Positions 23,780 to 35,318 are shown, counted from the first letter of the stretch. The stretch: DNA of 64,000 bases from Flammula alnicola (GCA_015499995.1 JADNRV010000018.1:372001-436000), one strand, 5' to 3'. The notes: generated by a model from the letters alone, not told the origin. Program-made: numbers and translations.

Positions 23780-24776
23780 ATGACGATCTAGTACGTTTTC
23801 TATTTCGCTAATAATGCGCGCCTTACCTTTATAATGTTCCATAGCTATTCTTTGACGTTCATGCTGCTTGCAGCAGAGGTTTGTCTTCTCGAAGTGAATT
23901 AATAAACTACATCTAACAACTTGCATTCGTTAGATGATCACATTTTGTGCACTCGTGGCACCCCTTCCCTATGTCCTCAAGAAACGTTTGTTCCAGTTCC
24001 TTTCCGAATCCAAGATTGTCGCAAAGATAGCATATGGTCTCAAGATCTCCTTTATGTTCGTTCTTGTCGTCCTAATACCGAACGAACCACAAACTGACCT
24101 CGTCACACAGCTTCGTAGCGATTCTATTCGCCGACGCACTTCAACGGATGTTCCGCGTCACCGCCGAGTCCGACCTCGCAAAATCCAACAAACAAGGAAT
24201 GGTGTCTGATATTCGAACAGATACAGGCATCGCCGCGAGAAAATTCTAGTAAGTTCTATTCATGGTCTTAACCGATTCGCAAAAAGGTGGCGTTACTGAC
24301 GTAACTTCCTGCAGCGCCCAACGCAATGTCTATCTGACAGGCTTCTGTCTCTTCCTATCGCTTGTGCTGACTCGCACGTTCTACATCATCCTCGACCTCA
24401 TCCACACACAAGAGGAATATGCGAAACTAAAGAAAGCTGTGCGTGAATGTTCTTTTGTTCCATCCTTCCCTCACTGACCTCAACCGTCTTGTGATATCAG
24501 ACCACTTCTTCATCTCGCACCAACGGAGGCCAATCCGAGGACCAAGCCAAAGAAATTGTTACCCTGAAGAAGCAGCTTGAGGAGGCGAAAAAGCAGCAAC
24601 GGGACTTTGGTATGCCGCCCTCTCATTTTGCTGTAACGTTCAGTACTAAACTATCTCATCGAACAATAATAGAAATCCTCAAAAAGCAAGCAGCCCAGAA
24701 CAATTCCGAGTACGACAGACTCGCCACTGAGCTGAACGACCTCACAGGGAACAAATCCAACAAACGAGTCGATTAA
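23780..24776 (+). CDS. BAP31/Yet-family ER membrane protein
   Basis: 213 aa in seven exons: 23780-23790, 23845-23878, 23934-24055, 24111-24248, 24315-24438, 24501-24609, 24673-24776; all junctions keep frame. BAP31 (Yet1/Yet3 in yeast) is a three-helix ER protein with a cytosolic coiled coil that helps sort membrane proteins. The sequence shows helix 1 (MTIYYSLTFMLLAAE into MITFCALVAPLPYVLKKR), helix 2 (KISF-IFVAILFADALQ), helix 3 (YLTGFCLFLSLVLTRTFYII) and a C-terminal coiled coil (KEIVTLKKQLEEAKKQQ). It ends in NKRVD, without a clear canonical KKXX retrieval motif. Length is typical. Exon 1 encodes only 11 bases. Confidence 0.88.
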
Positions 24777-25445
24777 ATACTTCGACGTTGTCCGAGGACC
24801 CGACACCGATTCCAGCGGTTGTCTGGTGACTCTGGTCTTTCTATTTCTTGTCTTTCCCTCGGTCCGGTATGCAAATACTTGGCTGATTCTATATAGGCGG
24901 CATAGGTCAACGACCTGAAACACGCAGCCCGCTACCTCTCCGAATTTTGTACTTTTGGATATATGGTAAATACAATGTGCAACAATTATAATTCGTAGTC
25001 CTGCCAGAGAAAGCATTCAAATACGATTCAGGATGATGAAACTAAGCTTGCATGAAGTATCCGAACTTTTGCCGGGGACAACCTTCACTTCTTGAGCTAG
25101 CTACCGACCAAGACGATGATACCTGAGTCTACCTGAGTCGACGTTTCCATCTGCAAATTCTAATGCCACTTGACGCAGGAACAATTTTGTTCGCCCAGGG
25201 CGTAGAATTTTTATTTTTCCGTGGCATTAGATTTTTGGCTGGAAACAAGTTGAAGGAACTTCCAAGATCGAAGAATGTGCGATCCCACGTGACGTTGTGT
25301 ATTAGGCTTGCAATGGTTCTGAAATGCAACGGTTTCTTCAACTCCAACACAACGACCAAATTCTCTCTTTTGTATCTCTGGTATCTCACTTCTTATATAT
25401 CCCTCTTCTGATCTAGATATCACGAACTACTAGGAAGGACCTGGA
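24777..25445. other. Intergenic region left of the F-box pseudogene
   Basis: No gene was found. About the last 110 bp (from ~25325) also occur in inverted form next to the paralogue near 60780-60900, so the inverted duplication includes upstream sequence. Confidence 0.4.
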
Positions 25446-27186
25446 ATGCCCGTAAGACTACTTCAAAGTATCAAAGACCATCTCGTCCAATATTTACTTC
25501 AAGGACTTCGCCTACTAGGAGCTCTTTTAACTGCAATGCCCAACTTTACATTTACCACAAATGGGGTTCAAACTGTACGTTTATATCGCACCTTCTGTGA
25601 TGCCGCACTGACGGTGACTGACCTGGTAAAGATTGGATATGAACGACCTTTGTGCAGCCTGAGTGAATTACCACTGGAGTTGCTTATTGAGATCTTGAAA
25701 GAAGTGGAATGGAAAGACATCCTACATATCCGAAAGGTGCGCTTTCAATTTCATACTGAAACTGCCGTTGAAAAATCAAATCAGACATCCAAACGTCTTT
25801 CTGAGGCCTCAAGGACCAGGGCTGTCTGGTTGAACCTCTTCTATCGCTATACAGCATCTGACGCAGCCCAATCCATTCAACTAGAGCGTCCGATTGATAC
25901 CTACGCCTCGCACGAGTTGGAGTATTTGCTCTTACGCTGGAAGAGCGCCGAGATCGGTTGGATAACCGACGACGGAGTTCCTGCACGCGAGCGCCGCATT
26001 CCGACTGAGAAGGCTGAAACAAAGCACCTAGTGAAGGGAGGTCGATGGCTACTGATCGCCACATCTACTGGGTCGGTGATCTATTACGATCTAGAATCTT
26101 CGACTAATATCGGAATGCCCCTCACCCCGAGTGAATTTGGTCATGGGGAATCGGTGCCACAGATATTGATGTCTGTTGACATCGACGAATCCTCTCCAAC
26201 CCTCACATTTAATCTTGCATTATCATTCAAGGGATCCGAGTTGCTGGACGACTCAGATGACGATGACAATGATCCTCCTCTAGAACCAGTTCGCATGGTT
26301 AAAATCTGGCGTATCGCGCTGGTGCTTAATGATAAGCAACATGGTGCTGGGTTGAGTGCGAAACATCTGGCCTCCTTCTCTCATCATCCCTTTGTCACCC
26401 ACCTATATTCTTTGTCCCTCCTTGGGTCCCATGTTGCATTTACAGTTTTTTGTAGCGAGAATACCAAGGAATATACCATTGTCGTGGACTGGGCACGCAC
26501 AAATGGTAGTTCGTCAAAGTATCCCATGCGCATTCTTTCTCGATCTGGTGGATCCGTGAGTATATTCACATCTATCCGAGTTCTACTGTTTGTGTTTAAT
26601 GGTTTTAAAGTTCTCCATGTATCTTCTTCCAAACAATAGGTTGTTCATTGTCCACCAATACAACATAACCCTCTACGACTATTCCGCCATCGAAGAAGTG
26701 ATAACCGGGGATGTTCTTTTTGGCACACCAACAATGCCATTATGGAAGTCAAGCTGGAAAATATCGGTCACCAGCTCGTATCCCAACCCTTCATCTCTTC
26801 CGACAGTCACACAACTCGATTTGTGTTTGTCACTGGCGATGCAATCCATGGTATCGTCATAGACGATGACAGCAAACCTGGGGGCCAACCACAGATGGTG
26901 AAGTTAATGGACACTCCGTTCCGCTTTGATAGCGCGCAATTGCCACGCCTTGGGTATCGTCAAGCCGTGTCGACAACCGGCGGTTCTAAGGCTTTTCTAA
27001 TGCACTATTCATGGCCGGGGAGGTTCACGATGACCGTTTACCCACATTCTTGACCAAAATTTACTCTTTTCGTACACAATACACGAGTTTCCGTCCACTT
27101 ATGGATGAAGGATCCGGACGTGTCGTATTTTCTAGTAGGGCTAATCCCTACCAAATTGTATTGGATGTCGCATTGCTCTACAAATA
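25446..27186 (+). pseudogene. F-box gene copy A, decayed partner of the inverted paralogue at 59030-60696
   Basis: The N-terminal part reads MPVRLLQSIKDHLVQYLL and then an F-box (LSELPLELLIEILKEVEWKD) followed by a WD/beta-propeller-like region. Introns fit at 25737-25784 and about 26556-26611, at the same places as in the paralogue. Two differences break the frame relative to the paralogue: one G is missing near 26744 (TTATGGAAG against TTATGGGAAG) and four bases net are missing near 27015. The remaining paralogous reading extends to the equivalent of LDVALLYK near 27186. The 3' end overlaps, antisense, the last exon of the nuclease-like gene. Probably a pseudogene; the N-terminal two thirds could still be expressed. 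Confidence 0.75.
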
Positions 27187-27938
27187 ATTCTACATATATT
27201 TCCAACATCATTCGAGTGGGACTCCAGGTAATCTTTCGAAGATATTCTGCACTGCTAGTGCCGGGAATAGACTCTAACCCGAATGTAAGTGCGAGCTTTT
27301 AAGAGCCGCCGGACAATGTGGAACTTCGACTCACCCAAAATGTCATTGTCATGACAACCTTCTCTAGCATTGATTCGAAGTCGCCCTCAACATTGAGTCG
27401 AAGGGAGCTTGTGAGCCATAATCGTTGTGCGAGTACCGTTCTGCTTTCCTCGTTGTCTCGTGCTGTCATCGCGATCACCCCGAAAATCCATTCTGTTCCG
27501 GTGGTTAGACACCATGAGATCGAGGCCAACCTGTTGAATGGGAAATTGAGCTCCTTCTGAGTTCGTTATCAAAGTCAATGCTCACCTTGATTGCTGCAAG
27601 CTAAAGAAATGGGAAAAAAAAAAAACTTAAATAATAGTTTGATGATACTAGAATCAACCAGCATACATTGCAGTACATTCTCCCACGACCTGTGGTATAT
27701 GTTCATCCAATTTGGCGGAATGCTCGTCACTCTTTGCTTCAAGCACATAAAAGCGATGCGATCCATCCCCTATATCAAGGTCATGGAGCTGTGCTGTCAC
27801 GGATTGTATATTCGACATCTTGAGAATTTTCTTCCTGGTGTCCGATCCTGCAATTAACAGATGTCAGAGAAATAGAGAAGTTCAGACTGGCTGATGCCTC
27901 CAGTGAATCAATGTACTGACCTAAACTGAATTGTCTCC

Positions 27939-28328
27939 TGTAGTTACGAACGCAGTGAGTAACTCTCAGACGACACACGGTAGGTGTAAACGGCTCTATT
28001 GTACCTGTAGTTACGAACGCAGTGAGTAACTCTACAGGAATGAATTTAGTAAATAAGCTAATGAATAGCAGAAAGGATAAACTGACCTCAGACGACACAC
28101 GGTAGGTGTAAACGGCTGGGTGCAGTTTTCCGTTGATAGAAAATAATAGGCTCGCGGAAAGTGCCGCGAGCGATCGCTCGAGATGTGAGCGGGTAGGTGA
28201 ATAAGCGGGCGCGTATGATATAGCCGCCTGACGCGGCTATAGCATTCGGTCGCCCGACGTGGTAAGTAAGAATGAAAAGAAATAAGAATACATGCACCCG
28301 TTAAGGGCCATGCCTGGTTCCCTCAACA
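27939..28328 (-). repeat. 3' LTR of the Copia element
   Basis: 390 bp, direct repeat of 33716-34107. Inside it, a 28-bp block (27939-27966) recurs at 28006-28033 and a 29-bp block (27967-27995) recurs at 28089-28117, in the order A-B-A-B with spacers. Confidence 0.95.
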
Positions 28329-28338
28329 CTCCCCTAAG
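28329..28338 (-). promoter_or_regulatory. Polypurine tract of the Copia element
   Basis: On the minus strand CTTAGGGGAG abuts the TGTTGAGGG start of the 3' LTR, where plus-strand synthesis would be primed. Confidence 0.7.
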
Positions 28339-28353
28339 CAGGATGGCCCACTC

Positions 28354-31300
28354 CTAATCCATCAGGCCTAGCATGTAGCATTGAGACTCCGTTGCTTCGC
28401 GTGATAGAGGCTTCGTGAGGACGTCGGCGAGGTTCTCCTTGGATGGGACGTGCACCACCGCGACATCTCCGTCACCAACTCGTTCCCGTATGTAGTGGTA
28501 GCGAATATGAATGTGTTTCGCCTTCTTATGGCCCTTCTTGCTCTTTGTGAGAGCAATAGATCCGGTGTTGTCATTGTAGAGGACTGCCGGTGTGGGCTGC
28601 TCAAGACCTGCTTCTCGCATGAATGAAAACATCCATACTGCCTGTTGACATGCACGGCTCGTCGCCATGTACTCCGCCTCCGTAGTAGATAACGCCACCG
28701 TGTCCTGGCGCTTCGAGCTCCAGGAAACAGGCCCGCCTGCCATTGTAAAGATGTAGGCGCCCGTCGAGCGGCCTGTGTCTAGGAGATCTCCAGCGTAGTC
28801 GGCGTCAACGAATCCGTATGGTTTGATTCCCTCCCTGGTTCCCTTGTGATACGATATTTTGTAGTCCAGTGTGGCCTTGATGTATGCAAGGACGTGCATT
28901 AGTGCTTTCCAATGCTCCGGTCCAGGATTAATTTGAAAACGGGCAAGCAGGTTGACAGCGAATGAGAGATCGGGTCTTGACGCGACTTGCGCCCACATAA
29001 CGCTTCCCAGTGCTTCGCGGTAGGGCTTGTCAGCCATAAAGTGGCGATCCGCATCCGTAGACGCACAATCCTTTAGCGATAAGTCGATCCCAACTGGTAG
29101 CGGTGTATACTTGGGATTGCAGTCTGCCATACCGAAACGTTGTAATATCCGTTCGAGGTATGGTCGTTGTGATAAGGTGATTTCGCCGGTTTTCTTGTCC
29201 TGTCGCATACTCATCCCGAGTATGAATCTGCCCTTTTCCTCGTCATCCTCCACCCTCTTAATGTCATACGAGCTCTCCAACTCCCCTATCGCCTTTATCT
29301 CCTCTCCCTCTGTCGACGAGCCACCAATCACATCGTCCGTGTAGGTAACATTCAATGTGTACTGCCCGTCGATTACGCGATGTCTAACGCATGGATCTGC
29401 TCTTGATTGGTAGTAGCCGAGAGCGTCGTATGTCCCGGACAACTCGTCTTCCCAGTCGTGGGCGCCTGCCATCATACCATACACGGTTTTATGAGCGCGG
29501 TAGACTAGATTTTCCTCCCCTCGCCGAATGTAACCGGGTGCTTGGGCAGTGTAAACCTCGTATTTGTTGACGCTGTTGAGGTAGGCTGCCACGAAATCGA
29601 TTTGCCAGAGTCTGAGTCCTAGATGCGCGATGATTGCGAGGCACATGCGCATGGACTCTAAACGTGCGACGGACGCATATGTCTGGTCGAAATCCACCCC
29701 AGGTATCTGGTTAAAACCTTGAGCCACGAGGCGGGCTTTCCTCTTGATAATATCGCCCCCGCCATCGTACTTGAATCCGTACACCCATTTCAGCCCAATC
29801 ACTTTCTTCCCCACTGGCCTCGGCACCTTGCTAAATACACCTCTCTTCTCCATCATCTGCATCTCTAAGTCCATCGGCGGTATCCAAAGCTCCCCTTGGC
29901 GCATTGCTTCTGTGTAGGATTTGGGTAAATAGGTGTCGGACTCTGCTGTGGCGAGGAGGGCTATGTATTCATCGAGATCGGATTGAAAATTGAGCATATG
30001 CTCCTTATGGAACTCAACGGCATCCAAATCCATGTCGTACGCAGGTACCGCCTGGGTTAAGTCATCTCCAGCCCAATCCTCTCCCCTATCCTTCGCGACC
30101 GTCTCCCTTTCTATTGACTCCGCGGACTCCGTAGCGGCAGCGGTAGGTTTCGCGATTCTCGTTGATCTGCGCGGAGGGGGAGGCGGTGCATCTTAGTGTT
30201 TAAAGGTCCAGTCTTGGGACTGGAAAAAGACCGCAACCAGACCGGACTGGACCGCAAAAAGACCGGACCAGCAGTCCGGTCTTTTGATTTTGAGAATCAA
30301 AGACCGCAAAAGACCGGTCTCGGTGGACCGGTCTTTGCGGTTAAGACCGGTCTGAACCGGCTACTTTTAGCCCTGATTTATCCCTTCAAATCGGCCCAAG
30401 GGCATCCAGATTGGTAAAGTTTTGGCTGAGAAATAAATAAAACAGTCAAAAAGTTTCTAAAGAGTAGAAAATGCGGAATATTAGTGTAGAACAGTCAATT
30501 CTCAACGAAATTTAACGTTCCAGGGCTCAATTTCAAGGTATATATTACGTCTACAAATATTACTGATATATATATATCAAATTACTGGTGGTTTGCATCG
30601 AAAAACCGGTCTTAGACCGGTTAAGACTGGTTAAGACCGGAATCTGGTTCAGACCGGTCCAAGACTGCAAAAGACCGACGTAGACCGGTCTGAATCGGTC
30701 CAGTCCGGTTTTTTGACATCTTGGATGTATATGGACCGGTCTCAGTCTCGGTCTATGTCCCTGGGGCCAAAAGACCGGACTGGACCGGACTTTAAACACT
30801 AGTGCGTCTGGTACGTCAGGACGTTGTATATTGAAGAGCTGCACGTTCCTGGTGCGTTGGCCCATATGCGCGTCTGTAGCACGGTGTCGAGGAGCGATGG
30901 GGTACGGTTGATGGACTTCAGCTGCAGGGGCGTCAGGCGCTGGATTAGGCGCCGGCTCCGCATTAGGATCAGGGGCTGATGGCTGCTCTGGCATGGGTGG
31001 TTCGTCGACTTCGTCGTTGAAGATGGGCTCATCATGAAGGGCTTCTTGGCTGAACAAGGTGCGATGCCCAGTACCTTCTTCAAAAATGACGTTCCGTGCC
31101 TTGATAATAATCCCTGTGTTGCGGTCAAGGAGCTTGTATGCGTCACGTCCGTAGTACCCAATCAGTGTATATTTGATAGAGGTCGTGTCGAGCTTGGATG
31201 GGTTTACTTCTTTGGGGATCTTTGCATACGCAGCCGATCCGATAGGCCGCAGATGCGACACGTCTTGTCGCTTCCCAAACCATCGCTCGGCTGGTATTTG

Positions 31301-33628
31301 TCCTGGGTGTCTTCTCGATGGCATTAGGTTCATAACGTAGATGACGGCAGCGAGCATATCTGCCCAGTAGGATGGGGGTAGTCCAGAGTCACATCGTACA
31401 CATCGTACGCCTTCAAGGACCGTTCGGTTGGTTCTCTCAGGCACACCGTTTCCTGAGTGGGCGTACGGAGCAGGCGACTCGATGCGGATTCCGTTTTCTT
31501 TGCAAAACGCCTCACACGTTCTGTTCAAAAACTCCTTTCCCATGTCGAATCTAAAACACTTGATTCTTTTTCCCGTCTGCAGTTCGGCCTCGGCTTTGTA
31601 TTCCGCGATGGCTTTGAGCGTTACTTCCGCGGTTTTCTCGGATAAGAAGTATTCCTTTCGGTACGAGGAAGCTCCATCGGTCATGATTAAGGCAAATACG
31701 GCGCCGCCGACTGATGCTACACGCGAAGGACCCCACAAATCCATGTGTACCCTGTCTAAGACCTCTGTCTCGGGGGTAACCCTTTCATCGTACGGCCGGT
31801 TTGTTTGTTTGCCATAGATGCAGTCCTCGCACGCGCCTAGTTCTTCCTTTCCTTGAAGGATCTGAAGCCCATCCACCATTCCCTTGCTCGCCATCTCCTT
31901 GATAGTTCTGGCGCCAAAATGGCAAAAGCGGCGGTGCCATTGCTCGATTGACGTGGGTTTTTCATGGGATTTGGCAGGCATAGCTTTGACCTCTAGTTCT
32001 GCAGCCACTTCGTCGAAGATGTACATTCCTCGATCTCGTCGTACAGCCAGGAGAACGTCTCCTTGTGGATCGATAAATTTTGCCTGGCCACCTCCAAAAT
32101 TCACGAATAACCCAGCCTGGTCGAACTGGCTTATGGATATGAGATTTGCTGCGAAATCCGGCGTGTGGAGCGCATTGGTAAAGATGAGTTTGACTTGCTT
32201 TTCTTTCGAGATATAATGTTTAGCGACTGTCCCTTTGCCATAGATTTTGAATCGTGCTTCGCGGCTCGCAGCTTGACCTTCTTTCGGTTCGTTGAACGGT
32301 TCATAGGTGGAGAAATCTGATTTATTGGCGAAACAGTGGTTGCTCGCTCCCGAGTCTGCGTACGTGAGTGTGGCTACTGAGCTACCTCCCGCCATCATGG
32401 CAGTTGCCTCTCCATTCGCCTCCTCAGCGCCTTTCTCTGGTATGGCTGTGACGATATACTGTTGGTCGGGTGGCTCTGCTATGTGTGTCGAAATATCGGG
32501 TTCGCGGGGCATTGTCTCCCAGGTGATCTCGCTGATCAATATCTCCTTTTCTCCAACCAGATCGGGTAAGCCTGCGCGCTCGTCGAGATGATGGGTAGTC
32601 GCTGTGGTGAAATGCGCTGACTGATCTCCCTGCATCTCGATCTGCGCGGTAAGCGCATATACCCGCTCGACGACGGCCGCATTTGCAATAGGCGCGTTAG
32701 AACTTGTGGCTGGGATATTAGGTGACGTTCCGCTCGACCCGTTAAACGTTCCTCGCTGACCAAAACCTGGTGGGAATTGTCCTTCTTTCCCTCCACCCTT
32801 CCAGTAGCAGTCCGCTATCAAGTGTCCCTTCCGTCTGCACACTGGGTTCACGCAGACCTTCTTGGTGTATGTCTCTCCCTTTGCTGCGGCTTTCAGGGCG
32901 ATCGCCGAGGTTCCTGGCGCAGCCACGCGGCCGGTCCGATTGATTCGCGACCAGTGCATTTCCAATCGAATGATGGTGTCGATGGATGTTGCTGATGTGT
33001 GCAGGGTGGCGATGATGTGGTCCCACGAAGCTGGGAGCGATGCCAAGATGATCTCTCGGAAATCGGCGTCGTCGATCTTAGCGCCCACGGAGTTAGCGCG
33101 GTTGTGCTTGGTATGAAGGTCTGCGAGGTGCGTAGGGAAGTCGTCCCCGTCATTCATTCTGAGTCCACGGAGTTCTCGCTGAGCATACACCCGCGCCAGG
33201 TCTGTTGTAGTTTTGTAGCGATCCGCGAGTGACTTCCACGCCTCGGCGGCAGTTCCATCAGTCTTCAACCCCAGTCCCACGGCGTTCTTGACGTTCTGCC
33301 TGATTGCGATGTGACACCATGCGTCTCGTGCGTCCCATTCCTCCCACGACGGGGTGATTGATGTCCATTTGGTGTCCTGTACAGGCTGTGCTGGGGTGGC
33401 CGTGGTAGCGGCGACAGGTACACTAGTGGGTAGTGTGGGAGCGCCGGGCGAGGCGGGCCCGACGTGGGGCATAGGTGGTTTTGGTATTGTTCCTTCTAGA
33501 TAACCTCGTGCTCCTCGGAGTCGGCATGCCATCAAGATGGTCTCAGACCACTCGAGGTAATTTGTGCCATCGAATTTCTCCGTCTCCGGGAGGACTGGTG
33601 GCGAGGAATTGGTGCCTTTGTTGGACAT
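28354..33628 (-). pseudogene. Copia gag-pol polyprotein, split by a MITE
   Basis: Without the MITE and one target copy the frame would be 1552 codons from the ATG at 33628 to the stop at 28354, with no other break. As it stands, the first part (33628-~30802) runs into MITE sequence and stops at 30560; the second part (from ~30185, first Met 30033) stays open. Part one has gag, a zinc knuckle around residue 259-274 (CVNPVC ... GHLIADC), protease DSG ~424, GAG-pre-integrase HRRFCHF ... CEDCIYGKQ, and an integrase core with VHMDLWGP, FRFDMGKEF and VPERTNRT. Part two has reverse transcriptase (KWVYGFKYDGGG, LVAQGF, QIDFVAAYLN, and YTDD in place of the usual YVDD) and RNase H (GFVDADYAGD, STTEAEYMA, KHIHIRYHYIRE, ADVLTKPL). 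The element is therefore probably non-autonomous now. Confidence 0.9.
30194..30801. mobile_element. hAT-type MITE, 608 bp, inside the Copia polyprotein gene
   Basis: Termini are inverted repeats TAGTGTTTAAAG / CTTTAAACACTA. The flanks GTGCATCT (30186-30193) and GTGCGTCT (30802-30809) form an 8-bp target duplication with one mismatch, as expected for hAT elements, whose ends often read TAGNG. Both subterminal zones (~30205-30370 and ~30600-30790) are packed with GACCGG/CCGGTC motifs in both orientations, a likely transposase-binding array. There is no transposase. Removing element plus one target copy restores the Copia reading frame. Confidence 0.88.
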
Positions 33629-33703
33629 GTGTAGTTTTTGTATTAATTGCTGAGCCTAGCAAGGTATGTGTGTATTTTATTTCTGAGAAGAAAATTTCAC
33701 GCG

Positions 33704-33715
33704 GGGCCCATAACC
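33704..33715 (-). promoter_or_regulatory. Primer-binding site matching the initiator tRNA-Met anticodon region
   Basis: On the minus strand the LTR end ...CTACA is followed at once by GGTTATGGGCCC. This is complementary to GGGCCCAUAACC, the anticodon stem-loop of initiator tRNA-Met (anticodon CAU), not to a tRNA 3' end. It points to priming by a 5' half-tRNA, as known for Drosophila copia. Confidence 0.75.
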
Positions 33716-34107
33716 TGTAGTTACGAACGCAGTGAGTAACTCTCAGACGACACACGGTAGGTGTAAACGGCTCTATTGTACCTGTAGTTACGAACGCAGT
33801 GAGTAACTCTACAGGAATGAATTTAGTAAATAAGCTAATGAATAGCAGAAAGGATAAACTGACCTCAGACGACACACGGTAGGTGTAAACGGCTGGGGTG
33901 CAGTTTTCCGTTGATAGGAAAATAATAGGCTCGCGGAAAGTGCCGCGAGCGATCGCTCGAGATGTGAGCGGGTAGGTGAATAAGCGGGCGCGTATGATAT
34001 AGCCGCCTGACGCGGCTATAGCATTCGGTCGCCCGACGTGGTAAGTAAGAATGAAAAGAAATAAGAATACATGCACCCGTTAAGGGCCATGCCTGGTTCC
34101 CTCAACA
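33716..34107 (-). repeat. 5' LTR of the Copia element
   Basis: 392 bp, the same as 27939-28328 except for one extra G in GGCTGGGG and one extra G in GATAGGAAA. It should contain the promoter for minus-strand transcription. Confidence 0.95.
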
Positions 34108-35075
34108 TCTCCCCGTGGTAGTAGGTGGGTCGATAAATGCATAATCAACTGAACCGGTAAGATATGTCTTATACTGTCCGCCACAGGTAATAATGACTGG
34201 AGCCTTTTTAGTAGCCAGACGAAACTCTGGGAAGAGCAATGGTTCACAACCGTTTTTCCTAAGGAATCGAATAATCACCAAGAAAACCTGATCTATGATG
34301 AGCCTTCCCCGTGCCTCGGACTGCAGTAACAGATTTTAGAACAGAGCTAGATGAAGAAAGCAAAATACAGACCTTCTTAGAGGCTGCAGCAGCGATATCT
34401 TCTATCACGGTGATTAAGGGACGCTTGGCCTCCTTCCAAAAATTCTCGAACGCTTTGTAGGGCGCTTTACGACTCGGATCAAGCCAATTTGCGACCTCTG
34501 TGTCATTGCTTTCCATTTTGATTTTGATATTTTTCATGAAAGCTTTGCCGTCAACTTGGCGCATTTCGCGTCTTGAGATACCTAGACGCTGATAGTCTTT
34601 CTCAGTCATTTTTGAAAAGGACACAGTCTGAGGGTTGAAGCAAGGTAGAACGTAAATTCAATATAATCAGGCACTATACATTATCTGGGAGATGGAATCC
34701 TTCATACCTTAACGTCGAGATTTGGATTTGATCGTTTGTCTTTTTTCATTAACTCGACGGATTCAACTGTTTCTTCGATGTTTATGCGCGCATCCTCGAT
34801 TTCCAGAATCGTGTTTAATGGCACAGCTTGGAGGCTTTCCCAGACCACCTTAAGCTCCTGTTCGAGCTTTGTTAAATCAGGTTCAGCTACAAAATCGTTG
34901 ATGCTCTGATGGCGCGCGTCTCGGTACTGCGACGTTGACGCTCCGTCGTATTGGATTTGAGGTTCACCATAACGATGCGGATGGCTTGGCCCTTTCTGGG
35001 CCGCTGGAGCCATGCTCGGATTCAAGTTATGGTAGGTGTTGGGCGGTTGAAAATAATGAGAGCTCTGGAGACCTG

Positions 35076-35318
35076 TGTTGACCGGGTGGCTCGAGCTTCC
35101 GGGAGGATATTTCGGAACATTCGACGGCGCGTAACCGTAGGGTTGTTGAGGCTGAGGGTTGACCGGGTGGCTCGAGCTTCCGGGAGGATATTTCGGAACA
35201 TTCGACGACACGTAACCGTAGGGTTGTTGAGGCTGAGGGTTGACAGGGTGCCTCGAGCTTCCGGGGGGATATGTTGGAACATTCGACGACACGTAACCGT
35301 AGGTTTGTTGAGGCTGAG
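35076..35318 (-). repeat. Three 81-bp tandem repeats in the nuclease-like gene
   Basis: Units begin near 35076, 35157 and 35238 and each encodes 27 residues with the pattern PQPQQPYGY..SNVPKYPPGS. Differences between units are few, so the array may vary in copy number between strains. Confidence 0.8.

Larger units (their letters stand above)
27939..34107 (-). mobile_element. Full-length Ty1/Copia LTR retrotransposon, 6.17 kb
   Basis: Two direct LTRs (27939-28328 and 33716-34107) flank a minus-strand gag-pol. The 5-bp target duplication is TCTCC at 27934-27938 and 34108-34112. The LTRs begin TG and end CA, and differ by only two single-base indels (390 against 392 bp), so the insertion is recent. 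A primer-binding site and a polypurine tract are in the expected places. The domain order protease-integrase-RT-RNase H assigns it to Copia. It is inserted in an exon of the nuclease-like gene and itself carries a 608-bp MITE. Confidence 0.95.

Noticed and set aside
27387..27578. Alternative frame for the nuclease-like gene exon with a 15-nt preceding exon
   Set aside because: It gives a low-complexity Arg/Gln-rich tail; the frame with CLTTGTEWIFGVI matches the pattern expected next to the E-x-K motif.
30194..30801. TA target duplication (Tc1/mariner-like MITE)
   Set aside because: With a TA target the Copia frame is not restored, whereas with an 8-bp target it is; the TA is part of the TAGTG terminus.
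33543..34076. 177-codon frame across the LTR and leader
   Set aside because: It is reading through LTR sequence; the matching frame in the other LTR is only a piece and has no protein features.
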